The position numbers were made by a program, and so were the translations under genes. From positions 1 to 27,810 of the IMG/VR virus record IMGVR_UViG_3300033149_000611: a stretch of 27,810 nucleotides of DNA; one strand, given 5' to 3'. This stretch comes from a virus. Shown one piece after another: positions 1-5,217 of this stretch (positions are counted from its first letter, which is position 1; each line of letters starts with the position of its first letter). The notes beneath the pieces were generated by a model, which had not been told where the DNA came from, made no database searches, and saw only the letters and a program-made list of their open reading frames with translations.

Positions 1-181
1 CCCATTTCCAAAATATACCTTCGCCATTTGAAACAAACCTGCTCTGCTTCCAATTCTTATCCCTCATACAATCAAAAGACTCCACAACATTTTTCCTTAA
101 CAATCTATGCGTCTCTACTTTTAAGGTAAAAAAGTAATGCGTTTCTGTCTCTTCTGTTAATTTAAATTCTAGTAATTCCAT
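1..181 (-). CDS. Hypothetical protein, C-terminus cut off by window edge
   Basis: An open frame starts with ATG at 181-179 and runs off the left end of the window without a stop, giving about 60 residues (begins MELLEFKLTEETETHYFFTL). It starts 3 bases after the stop of the upstream small membrane protein, in the same direction, so it very likely belongs to the same operon. The visible part is soluble, mixed in charge, with a basic stretch followed by a Trp/Phe-rich end (around residues 54-60). I do not recognise the family. Codon use is AT-rich like its neighbours, which supports real coding. Function unknown. Confidence 0.55.
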   Translation of the reverse strand, partial: MELLEFKLTEETETHYFFTLKVETHRLLRKNVVESFDCMRDKNWKQSRFVSNGEGIFWKW

Positions 182-184
182 AAT

Positions 185-325
185 TTAGTTTTTAATAATT
201 AACCACAAGCAGAATACAATAATCCATATTAATATTTCTCCTGTGTACTTTGTTTTAATTTGATTTCGCTCTAGTACTATATTCCTTTCTCGCTGCTCTA
301 ACTCGTTCTGTGCTTCTCGTTTCAT
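185..325 (-). CDS. Small C-terminally anchored membrane protein (46 aa)
   Basis: ATG at 325-323 follows directly on the TAA stop of the NinB-like gene (TAAATG), and the frame stops with TAA at 187-185. The first 28 residues are charged (start MKREAQNELEQRER) and probably helical. Residues about 30-44 (GEILIWIIVFCLWLII) form one hydrophobic segment that reaches almost to the C-terminus, so this looks like a tail-anchored inner-membrane protein with its N-terminus in the cytoplasm. No family recognised. Its place at the end of the recombination block suggests an accessory early role, but that is inference. Confidence 0.55.
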   Translation of the reverse strand: MKREAQNELEQRERNIVLERNQIKTKYTGEILIWIIVFCLWLIIKN

Positions 326-745
326 TTAAATATATCCTTGATTTCTGTCTAATTGTATATCAATATTATCTTGATTGTCTAAGTATTCCTGTTCTGAACT
401 TGGTAAATGTATTCCTTGCTCGGCTGCAAACTTCAGTAGCCAATCAATAAATACTTGACACTCATCTTTACTTAGTTCACTAGTCCCTTTTAAAAATTTC
501 TCGCCGTTCTTTTCGTAAATCATTAGCTGTGCGCATTCTCTTTTTAGAACTGTTTTGGCTTCTGCTGCTGTGTAACCAGTTTCGACAGCGTATAACCCAA
601 ATAGTACATGCATGTAGGCGTTTTGAGGTAGGGTTCTTTTCTTTCGTTTCTCCTTGAGTTCAATTACTTTATTCTTAGCAATTAGAGCCTCTAATTTAAC
701 CCTCGCTTGATTTGCTTCGAATACTTTTCTAGTGTCGTAAAACAT
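326..745 (-). CDS. NinB-like recombination protein
   Basis: A 139-residue protein whose central motif KKRTLPQNAYMHVLFGLYA (about residues 35-53) resembles the R-[ST]-x-x-Q-N-x-x-x-H signature of NinB/Orf-type phage recombination mediators. In lambda, NinB (Orf) binds single-stranded DNA and helps the exonuclease/annealing system; the same role is likely here. The context fits: the ATG at 745-743 overlaps the stop of the YqaJ-family exonuclease gene (TAATG), and the protein before that is also from a phage recombination locus. The N-terminal part is basic, as expected for DNA binding; the C-terminal third is acidic. Family assignment rests on the motif and the neighbours only. Confidence 0.6.
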   Translation of the reverse strand: MFYDTRKVFEANQARVKLEALIAKNKVIELKEKRKKRTLPQNAYMHVLFGLYAVETGYTAAEAKTVLKRECAQLMIYEKNGEKFLKGTSELSKDECQVFIDWLLKFAAEQGIHLPSSEQEYLDNQDNIDIQLDRNQGYI

Positions 746-1371
746 TATACCTCGTATTTTTTTATCATTTCCATATTTGACTCAACCAGTTTCCAAAACT
801 CTTCTAATCTAGCTTTGAGCCTATTTATTCTTTCCTCATCTCTCATTACTCGATAAACGTACAGCCTTGCATTTTCAGGCATTGAGTGGCAGAACTGCAC
901 GAAGTCGCAATACTCTTTGTCTCCTAGCCATATATGCCCGTCAATCTGCCACGCATAAGCAGTATCATAACCGCCTTTTCTTATCCTGTTAACCTGCGTT
1001 GTTCTTATCACACATTTAACTTCAAGTACCCCTTTGTTGCCTATATTTCTGTCGGGGCTATCTCCAAATCGTTTGCATTCAGAGTAAAAATATCCTCCGT
1101 TTTGAGTGCCTATAAACTTTTCTTGCTCATAATATTCAACCGCAACAGGTTCGTATTGATGTCCGTCTTTCATGAACTGATTACTGTAAGAATCTTTTTC
1201 TTCTATCTCTCCAGTCAGTCTGTTTATAGCTATTTCCATAGCGTATTTCTTTGCAGGTTCACCAAACGATTTTCCTTCATTCGCCATGACTACGCCGAAT
1301 TTGGAGGAAGTCACCATGTCCTTCCTCCAATCAAACCACTCTTCTGAATTTTGTTCTACGTCTACAAACAT
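745..1371 (-). CDS. YqaJ / lambda-exonuclease-family nuclease
   Basis: This 208-residue protein has the hallmarks of the YqaJ viral recombinase (lambda exonuclease-like, PD-(D/E)xK) fold. The N-terminal QNSEEWFDWRKDMVTSSKFG (residues 7-26) is the usual Q-x-S-x-x-W-x-x-x-R-x-x-x-x-T/S-A/S-S entry motif. It is followed by an acidic helix DGHQYEP (69-75), SPDR (105-108) with the first metal-binding Asp, LEVKC (116-120) supplying the E-x-K pair, and YAWQIDG (139-145). It should resect 5' ends of linear double-stranded DNA so that a partner can anneal strands; the partner may be the gene just upstream or lie outside the window. Length is typical of the family. The start follows the TAG stop of the preceding gene by 2 bases. 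Confidence 0.85.
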   Translation of the reverse strand: MFVDVEQNSEEWFDWRKDMVTSSKFGVVMANEGKSFGEPAKKYAMEIAINRLTGEIEEKDSYSNQFMKDGHQYEPVAVEYYEQEKFIGTQNGGYFYSECKRFGDSPDRNIGNKGVLEVKCVIRTTQVNRIRKGGYDTAYAWQIDGHIWLGDKEYCDFVQFCHSMPENARLYVYRVMRDEERINRLKARLEEFWKLVESNMEMIKKYEV

Positions 1372-1373
1372 AT

Positions 1374-1874
1374 CTAAGCGTCTAACATTTTAAAATGCTC
1401 ATCTGAAATATCCCAATTCGCTCGGATAGTATCAATTGTAGCACCCTCCATTTGTACCGCCGTCATCGCTTTAGGCCAGCTTTTATGTTCAGGCGTTAAT
1501 TTGGGTTTTTGAACCGCTGCCTTGTCGGGTTTAATCCTTACACCGCCAACCATTTCACCCTTCATTTTTACATTAGGGTCAATATACAGTTCGATAGTCA
1601 TTCCTCCCCAATCTTCAACAAACTTACTACCTGTCATTCTAGCCATTATCTTTGAATTTGTTGCGTTAAGAACAAGAGGCTTAATATTGTCTTTGAAATA
1701 AGCAATATTAGCGTCAATCTTTTTGCCTGCTACCTTTGTTTGATATTCTTGAGTTACTTTGTCGACAGTAAAGATTAATCGCTTCTTTTCTTCAAGCATT
1801 TCCTCTAGGTCTGCACTGCCTAAGTGGTCACTTTTGAACACTTTTCTGTAATGTGTTTTTGATTCTGTTTTCAT
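1374..1874 (-). CDS. Conserved protein of phage recombination loci (possible ssDNA-binding role)
   Basis: A 166-residue soluble protein beginning MKTESKTHYRKVFKSDHLGS. The pattern YRKVFKSDHLG, then KPLVLNATNSKIMARMTGS (about 66-84), then WGGMTIELYIDPN and GVRIKPDK, is one I recognise from conserved uncharacterised phage proteins that sit next to RecB/YqaJ-type nucleases and ERF/RecT-type annealing proteins. Here it lies directly upstream of the YqaJ-family nuclease with 2 bases between them. A single-strand DNA-binding or annealing role is plausible from this context but is inference. The C-terminus (about 128-166) is separate and contains HKSWPKAMTAVQMEGATIDT. The leader carries the 13-mer AAACAATTAAAAC, ending 9 bases before the ATG, shared with two other genes of this block. 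Confidence 0.65.
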   Translation of the reverse strand: MKTESKTHYRKVFKSDHLGSADLEEMLEEKKRLIFTVDKVTQEYQTKVAGKKIDANIAYFKDNIKPLVLNATNSKIMARMTGSKFVEDWGGMTIELYIDPNVKMKGEMVGGVRIKPDKAAVQKPKLTPEHKSWPKAMTAVQMEGATIDTIRANWDISDEHFKMLDA

Positions 1875-1914
1875 AAAAAATTTGTTTTAATTGTTTATAT
1901 AAAAGTAAGTATTA

Positions 1915-2148
1915 CTACTGTAATTCACTAATAAATTCAGTTAATTTCTTTTTTAATTTTTCGCGTAAACAAACGTCAGTATCTTCGAGGTTAACAAGGT
2001 TTTTGCTTTGCTCCACAATATCCCCTCCGATAGACTTCCAATCTTCTATTCTTTTCTTTTGAGATTCTATTGCTGATTCTGTCGCTCCTATTTCGTCAGA
2101 GATTTGTTCTAGTTCAAATACTGCGCTGGTTATTTCTTCTGATTTCAT
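1915..2148 (-). CDS. Small coiled-coil protein (77 aa)
   Basis: ATG at 2148 to TAA at 1915. The sequence is rich in Glu, Lys, Ile and Leu at heptad-like spacing across almost its whole length (MKSEEITSAVFELEQISDEI at the start, KLKKKLTEFISELQ at the end), so an alpha-helical coiled coil is likely. There is one Cys and no signal peptide or membrane segment. I recognise no family. It stands within a run of small early genes that share A/T-rich leaders, between the 22-residue ORF upstream and the recombination genes downstream; a 40-base gap separates it from the next gene. Confidence 0.5.
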   Translation of the reverse strand: MKSEEITSAVFELEQISDEIGATESAIESQKKRIEDWKSIGGDIVEQSKNLVNLEDTDVCLREKLKKKLTEFISELQ

Positions 2149-2157
2149 AATTTAGTT

Positions 2158-2226
2158 TTATCCAATCCACAACCAAAAGTCATGAACTGCGTTTATAAAG
2201 TCTTCCCTTACTTCTTCTAGGCTCAT
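2158..2226 (-). CDS. Possible tiny protein (22 aa)
   Basis: A short frame with ATG at 2226-2224 and TAA at 2160-2158 fills the space between the LuxR-type gene and the 77-residue gene. It would encode a peptide starting MSLEEVREDFINAVHDFWLW. The composition (acidic helix followed by an aromatic cluster) looks like a protein rather than random sequence, and the start lies 1 base after the upstream stop. At this length chance cannot be excluded. Confidence 0.3.
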   Translation of the reverse strand: MSLEEVREDFINAVHDFWLWIG

Positions 2227-2227
2227 A

Positions 2228-2437
2228 TTAATCATTAATTGATAAAATACCCTCGGCATAACAAACCCGAAGAACACTAATAGCGTTTTTTACTCCTAAC
2301 TTGCTCATTATATTTTGCCTGTGGGCGTCTATTGTTCTTGTACTAATGCCTAATTCTGTTGCAATTTCACTGCTCTTTTTACCTGTAGACATTAATTTAA
2401 CTACTTCCGTTTCTCTTTTTGTTAATTTGATTTCCAT
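2228..2437 (-). CDS. Stand-alone LuxR/GerE-type helix-turn-helix protein
   Basis: The whole 69-residue protein is one LuxR C-terminal (GerE) DNA-binding domain: LTKRETEVVKLMSTGKKSSE (5-24), then IATELGISTRTIDAHRQNIM (25-44) as the helix-turn-helix with its recognition helix at STRTIDAHRQNIMSKLG, then a last helix. There is no receiver or ligand-binding domain, so activity is probably set by how much protein is made. It is likely a transcription regulator of phage or host genes. It follows the 71-residue gene by 4 bases in the early block. The domain call is firm; the targets are unknown. Confidence 0.85.
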   Translation of the reverse strand: MEIKLTKRETEVVKLMSTGKKSSEIATELGISTRTIDAHRQNIMSKLGVKNAISVLRVCYAEGILSIND

Positions 2438-2441
2438 GTTA

Positions 2442-2657
2442 TTAATTTAGTTGTTTAAAATATTTCTTTGTCAGTTTAGCGTGACCCTCATTAAGGATCG
2501 CTAATTCACCCTCAAATAGTTCTGCTCTATGACTATAGAAACTTCTTCTTTCGTCGTTACTGGCTTTCTTCGATAAGAATTGAGCCATTTTTAATTTATT
2601 GTTCTTGTCTGTTATTGCCTTGTCTAATGCTTGAAGGTCTTGTTCTGTGTTGTTCAT
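2442..2657 (-). CDS. Small helical hypothetical protein (71 aa)
   Basis: ATG at 2657 to TAA at 2442. A Lys/Glu/Leu-rich helical protein (starts MNNTEQDLQALDKAITDKNN, ends KLTKKYFKQLN) with no Cys, signal peptide or membrane segment. The first 30 residues have coiled-coil character. The leader before the ATG is A/T rich (AAATTAAAAATTAGAAAG), as for its neighbours. No family recognised; it lies 11 bases after the previous gene, and an operon with the small early genes is likely. Confidence 0.5.
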   Translation of the reverse strand: MNNTEQDLQALDKAITDKNNKLKMAQFLSKKASNDERRSFYSHRAELFEGELAILNEGHAKLTKKYFKQLN

Positions 2658-2668
2658 CTTTCTAATTT

Positions 2669-2854
2669 TTAATTTAAACTATTATGCACAGCCTCATGAA
2701 CAAAATCAACATCTTCGTTAATTTCTTCCAGTTGTTCGTCTGTCATTTCTACCCCGTTGTAATCTGCGTTAGATATAAACGCGTCGCAAAAGTCGGGATA
2801 GTCCCTCATGTTAAGTCCGTCTATTTCTATGTTATCTATTTTCTTATAATCCAT
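2669..2854 (-). CDS. Conserved small phage protein, acidic (61 aa)
   Basis: The sequence includes MRDYPDFCDAFISNADYNGV followed by a TDEQLEEINED segment and DFVHEAV. This D-Y-P-D-F-x-D-A-[FY]-I ... L-[TS]-x-x-[EQ]-L-[ED]-x-[LI]-N-x-D pattern is familiar from small conserved proteins of unknown function found in many tailed phages and prophages. It is strongly acidic and has no membrane segment. Its start lies 1 base after the stop of the previous gene. The role is not known; the recurrence in phages suggests an early accessory function. Confidence 0.6.
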   Translation of the reverse strand: MDYKKIDNIEIDGLNMRDYPDFCDAFISNADYNGVEMTDEQLEEINEDVDFVHEAVHNSLN

Positions 2855-2855
2855 C

Positions 2856-3089
2856 TTAATCTAATTTACTTATCAATAATTCTTCTAATTGTCTTTGTAT
2901 TTCCTTGTCGCTTAAAACATGCTCAAAATCATCTCCAAATGTTATAGATTCTATTTCAATCGAAATCTCATCTTCTCGGAACATGGTAGCGCCTCTCTCG
3001 TCCTTTTCTTGGTGCTCTGATACCTTAGTATAGAATCCATCTATTTGATACGTTAGAGAGCCTAATTCTAATTCTTGGTCGATAATCAT
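2856..3089 (-). CDS. Small acidic hypothetical protein (77 aa)
   Basis: I take ATG at 3089 (MIIDQELELGSLTYQ) as the start. A longer version from 3122 adds 11 residues but overlaps the previous gene by 29 bases. The chosen start is preceded one base away by AAACAATTAAAAC, the same leader found before two other genes here. The protein is acidic with a charged helical C-terminus (LSDKEIQRQLEELLISKLD). No signal peptide, Cys or membrane segment. No family recognised. Confidence 0.5.
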   Translation of the reverse strand: MIIDQELELGSLTYQIDGFYTKVSEHQEKDERGATMFREDEISIEIESITFGDDFEHVLSDKEIQRQLEELLISKLD

Positions 3090-3093
3090 AGTT

Positions 3094-3279
3094 TTAATTG
3101 TTTGCGCGTAACCTATCGCCATTGTTCCATGCTAGCTTTCCGTTAAGGAACACTTCCTGCATTAGATTGTCCTCGAAATTAATAGTCACATTGTCTGCAT
3201 TATTGACAGTAAGACCTTCTATGTGCCAACATTCATTAAACCACTTTCCGTTTCCTTGAAATTGTGTTTTGTTTTTCAT
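3094..3279 (-). CDS. Small hypothetical protein, first gene of early operon (61 aa)
   Basis: A 61-residue soluble protein (starts MKNKTQFQGNGKWFNECWH), with Trp at three places and a beta-like middle (VTINFEDN). I do not recognise it. It is the first gene after the promoter candidate at 3308-3338 and has the AAACAATTAAAAC leader ending 7 bases before its ATG, so it probably opens the early operon. AT-rich codon use matches its neighbours. Confidence 0.5.
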   Translation of the reverse strand: MKNKTQFQGNGKWFNECWHIEGLTVNNADNVTINFEDNLMQEVFLNGKLAWNNGDRLRANN

Positions 3280-3307
3280 AATTCTGGTTTTAATTGTTTT
3301 GTTTCCA

Positions 3308-3338
3308 CAAATATCTAAGTAATATTAATTATATGCAA
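3308..3338 (-). promoter_or_regulatory. Bacteroidota-type promoter candidate for early block
   Basis: On the minus strand TTG (3338-3336) is followed after 20 bases by GATATTTG (3315-3308), one mismatch from the TAnnTTTG -7 element; TTG at this spacing matches the Bacteroidota -33 element. It lies between the terminator at 3403-3432 and the first gene of the early block, where a promoter is needed. The predicted transcript start is near 3302. Confidence 0.45.
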
Positions 3339-3402
3339 GCAAATAGGTAAAAACTTTTAAATTAATTTCACTTTCCTAGTGTTTACAGGGTATACAGAAA
3401 GT

Positions 3403-3432
3403 AAAAAGCCACCCTAAATTAATAGAATGGCT
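3403..3432 (-). terminator. Intrinsic terminator after lipoprotein gene
   Basis: On the minus strand AGCCATTCT pairs with AGGGTGGCT (9 pairs, two of them G-U) around an 8-base A/T loop and is followed by a run of five T. It stands 32 bases after the stop of the lipoprotein gene and closes the membrane/lysis-like block. Confidence 0.8.
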
Positions 3433-3463
3433 CTTAAACGGTGTTCCGATCTTCAAATCAGAA

Positions 3464-3721
3464 TCACAAATCGCAATTTACAACTATATTGTTTCTAGTT
3501 ATATTGACTGAATCTAAAGATTGATAAGCAGATGTCTCATTTAGTATTCTATTGCTTACCGTGTCTTTGTAGGTTTCTAGGGTTAATCCGCAATAGCCGT
3601 CTTCTTGCTGCGAATAAGTATAGACGTGAGTATTATCACCCGTTATTGTTCCTTCACATGTAATGCAGTTCTTTTTACACGATGCGAATCCAATAGCTAT
3701 TATAAGTAGTATGTATTTCAT
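3464..3721 (-). CDS. Small lipoprotein (o-spanin or exclusion-protein candidate)
   Basis: An 85-residue protein with a short basic start and hydrophobic core (MKYILLIIAIGFASCKKNC) ending in a lipobox FASC, so Cys15 is the probable lipid-modified residue after signal peptidase II cleavage. The mature part is about 71 residues, with Cys at 15, 19 and 22 and more Cys later, and no proline-rich stretch. Lys16-Lys17 after the Cys is not the acidic surface-export signal of Bacteroidota lipoproteins, so a periplasm-facing outer-membrane position is likely. Directly upstream is a one-helix membrane protein, so the pair could be an i-spanin/o-spanin set; a superinfection-exclusion lipoprotein is the main alternative. 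A variant promoter octamer TAACTTTA (3740-3733) precedes it. Confidence 0.65.
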   Translation of the reverse strand: MKYILLIIAIGFASCKKNCITCEGTITGDNTHVYTYSQQEDGYCGLTLETYKDTVSNRILNETSAYQSLDSVNITRNNIVVNCDL

Positions 3722-3732
3722 TGTTTTTAGTT

Positions 3733-3740
3733 TAAAGTTA
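3733..3740 (-). promoter_or_regulatory. Weak variant of the TAACTTTG promoter octamer
   Basis: Minus-strand TAACTTTA, one base different from the octamer found before four other genes of this window, 11 bases before the ATG of the lipoprotein gene. No matching -33 element is visible. Confidence 0.25.
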
Positions 3741-3813
3741 GTAAATCTGTAGCAACTGCTAAAGTATATTAGTATCTCATAGCGTCGCGCATGCTTGTTT
3801 TAGTTTCTTATTA

Positions 3814-4071
3814 TCAAAAACTTATTGCTTTTCGCTTTAGCCTTTTTAATTCTGTACTTATTTCGTTTAGCGTTATATCATTTTTTGGAGTTTCTTCGCA
3901 TTTACTAACAAGGTGTAAATACAATTCATTAAGACTAACAGCATCACTCTCTATTTGCTTAAACCTTCTTAATTGAACCTCTCTATGTACTAATACAACC
4001 TTTACTGCATACATACAATAAACTATTCCATAAATACAAAATCCTATAAGTAATATTCTTATTTCTTCCAT
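3814..4071 (-). CDS. One-helix membrane protein with helical tail (i-spanin-like candidate)
   Basis: An 85-residue protein with an N-terminal membrane segment (residues about 5-28, ILLIGFCIYGIVYCMYAVKV) followed by a charged, Leu-rich helical domain (about 30-85) that could form a coiled coil. This is the topology of inner-membrane spanins of Gram-negative phages: short N-terminus inside, helical domain in the periplasm. The following gene is a small lipoprotein, the expected partner. No sequence family was recognised and no endolysin lies nearby in the window, so the lysis role is inference from shape and position. Confidence 0.5.
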   Translation of the reverse strand: MEEIRILLIGFCIYGIVYCMYAVKVVLVHREVQLRRFKQIESDAVSLNELYLHLVSKCEETPKNDITLNEISTELKRLKRKAISF

Positions 4072-4103
4072 AATCGCTTAAAAACTGTTTTTACACTTAC
4101 CAT
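4059..4103 (-). CDS. Possible 14-residue basic leader peptide
   Basis: A minute frame, ATG at 4103-4101 to TAA at 4061-4059, would encode MVSVKTVFKRLWKK and overlaps the start of the one-helix membrane gene by 13 bases. It could be a leader peptide for translational coupling, or chance. The amphipathic, strongly basic composition is the only positive sign. Confidence 0.15.
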   Translation of the reverse strand: MVSVKTVFKRLWKK

Positions 4104-4171
4104 TATGAATTAAAAATGCTCACCGTCAGGAGCACATTCCATCAGGCAAGCAATAATATTATTTAAAGGAT

Positions 4172-4273
4172 GTGCGCCTTTATTAAGGCAATGATATAAA
4201 TTAAAATCGGATTAAAAAAGTTGTGCGCCTTTATTAAGGCAATGATATAAATTAAAATCGGATTAAAAAAGTT
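4172..4273 (-). repeat. Perfect 51-bp tandem repeat, two copies
   Basis: Copies at 4172-4222 and 4223-4273 are identical over 51 bases and directly adjacent. Each holds a perfect inverted repeat GCCTTTATTAAGGC (4176-4189 and 4227-4240). The array begins at the stop codon of the 99-residue membrane gene and occupies half of the 200-base gap before the next gene. Its period is 17 codons; in the frame of the upstream gene each copy reads SDFNLYHCLNKGA followed after a few codons by TAA, and after the last copy the frame stays open to a TAA near 4121. Confidence 0.9.
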
Positions 4274-4571
4274 AATCGCTTTTTTTTAGCTCTCTTAAGA
4301 CCTTATCAACTATAGAGGCGGTCTTGTCTTCTGCTAATTCGCGTTCTTTTTTCTGAATATCTAGTTCTTTTTCTTTCGCTGATAGCCTTTTAAGTTTGTA
4401 TGCCATCCACAGAAAACCCAATCCAACGACAGAGCTAATCGCTCCCACCACGCTTTCAATACCCTCCGTCCATTCAAGTATTTCAGGCATACTATCTTTT
4501 ACTGTAGGGAATACGTGAGCTTGTAAAAGCGTGCCTGAAAAAGCTAAAATCCACGATGCAGCATCTCTCAT
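4272..4571 (-). CDS. Two-helix membrane protein with coiled-coil tail (holin candidate)
   Basis: A 99-residue protein with hydrophobic segments at about 7-22 (WILAFSGTLLQAHVF) and 40-59 (SVVGAISSVVGLGFLWMAYK), then a strongly charged helix (about 62-98, LSAKEKELDIQKKERELAED). Two membrane segments plus a charged C-terminal tail is the layout of class II holins, and it stands in a block of small membrane proteins after the tail genes, the usual site for phage lysis genes. Its ATG overlaps the stop of the 58-residue gene (ATGA). Its TAA stop overlaps the edge of the 51-bp tandem repeat, and the frame beyond the stop encodes a protein-like sequence, so the C-terminus may once have been longer. 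Holin function is inference. Confidence 0.55.
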   Translation of the reverse strand: MRDAASWILAFSGTLLQAHVFPTVKDSMPEILEWTEGIESVVGAISSVVGLGFLWMAYKLKRLSAKEKELDIQKKERELAEDKTASIVDKVLRELKKSD

Positions 4572-4744
4572 TTTCTTTTCTTAAATCGTTTTTCCATCTT
4601 CATATACAATCTTCCCGACTCAATTGCGTACATTATCAATATGTACATTTGTTGAACACTAGGGTTGCCCCATATTTTATGCGCGATACCCCAAAATGTT
4701 ACAATCTTAACTAAATACTTAATGATGAGAATGAGAGTTGCCAT
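4568..4744 (-). CDS. Small membrane protein with basic tail (58 aa)
   Basis: ATG at 4744-4742 to TGA at 4570-4568, 58 residues. The N-terminus MATLILIIKYLVKIVTFWGI is hydrophobic and amphipathic, and the C-terminus is basic (KMEKRFKKRK). It would sit in the inner membrane with one N-terminal helix. Its stop overlaps the start of the 99-residue holin-like gene (ATGA), so the two are probably co-translated. Four bases before its ATG is the promoter octamer TAACTTTG (4756-4749), so it may be the first gene of a separate transcript. No family recognised. Confidence 0.55.
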   Translation of the reverse strand: MATLILIIKYLVKIVTFWGIAHKIWGNPSVQQMYILIMYAIESGRLYMKMEKRFKKRK

Positions 4745-4748
4745 TAAG

Positions 4749-4756
4749 CAAAGTTA
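4749..4756 (-). promoter_or_regulatory. TAACTTTG promoter octamer before small membrane genes
   Basis: The minus-strand octamer TAACTTTG fits the Bacteroidota -7 consensus TAnnTTTG and lies in the 19-base gap between two genes, 4 bases before an ATG. An exact copy stands upstream of three other genes. No TTG element is seen at the usual -33 spacing. Confidence 0.4.
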
Positions 4757-4763
4757 GCGAATG

Positions 4764-5123
4764 TCATATTTCGCCGTTAAGCCATCTTTCAATATAATCT
4801 CTTAATTTATACAGCTCCAATAAGGTTACCCCAACTATAAGTATTGGCAAGTAATGAATGTACTCATTATAAAAGTGGCTATAAATAAAGCTAAATGCCT
4901 GCGCTACACCTAGTGAGATCATCAAAAACAATGAAGCTTTAGCCGCTAAATCCTTGGCAGAATGAAGGTATAAAAACAATCCTATCAATGCTATTATTGC
5001 CCCGTCAAAAACAAAGTATAATATATTGGCATCAAATAACTCATAGTTATCTTCAAAATACTCTGTGAACGATCGCGTAAGCGAATACAGGCTTAATATC
5101 ACATATAACCCTTTTGATTTCAT
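4764..5123 (-). CDS. Four-helix integral membrane protein (119 aa)
   Basis: A 119-residue protein with hydrophobic segments at about 5-20, 33-54, 60-82 and 90-107, so it is an integral inner-membrane protein. Beginning MKSKGLYVILSLYSLTRSFT and ending with a charged tail DYIERWLNGEI. No catalytic motif or family was recognised. Its ATG overlaps the stop of the 31-residue basic peptide (ATGA). In this block of small membrane proteins it may act in lysis (holin or antiholin) or in superinfection immunity; the sequence does not decide. Confidence 0.55.
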   Translation of the reverse strand: MKSKGLYVILSLYSLTRSFTEYFEDNYELFDANILYFVFDGAIIALIGLFLYLHSAKDLAAKASLFLMISLGVAQAFSFIYSHFYNEYIHYLPILIVGVTLLELYKLRDYIERWLNGEI

Positions 5124-5215
5124 TTACCTTTCCTTGTTTTAGTCCTTGTTCCTGGCCTTGTTTTAGATACTCCGTTAGTTGTTGTTCCTTTTCTTGTTCT
5201 TACTTTTTTTGCCAT
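5120..5215 (-). CDS. Very basic 31-residue peptide
   Basis: ATG at 5215-5213 to TGA at 5122-5120. The peptide starts MAKKVRTRKGTTTNGVSK and ends TRTKTRKGK; 12 of 31 residues are Lys or Arg, none is acidic, and Thr-Arg/Thr-Lys units recur. The start lies 2 bases after the stop of the previous tail gene and the stop overlaps the next start (ATGA), so the frame fits the operon exactly. It could bind DNA or RNA, or act at the membrane with the next gene. No family recognised. Confidence 0.55.
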   Translation of the reverse strand: MAKKVRTRKGTTTNGVSKTRPGTRTKTRKGK

Positions 5216-5217
5216 AA

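Noticed and set aside
934-1347. Plus-strand open frame opposite the exonuclease gene
   Set aside because: The minus-strand frame has a clear YqaJ-family motif set; the plus-strand product is Phe/Ser-rich without recognisable features.
3722-3813. Very short frame (MRDAMRY) upstream of the lipoprotein gene
   Set aside because: Seven residues, with no coupling overlap or conserved feature; the resemblance to the start of another gene (MRDAAS) is probably chance.
4172-4273. CRISPR-like repeat array
   Set aside because: Only two copies, directly adjacent with no spacer; it is a simple tandem duplication.
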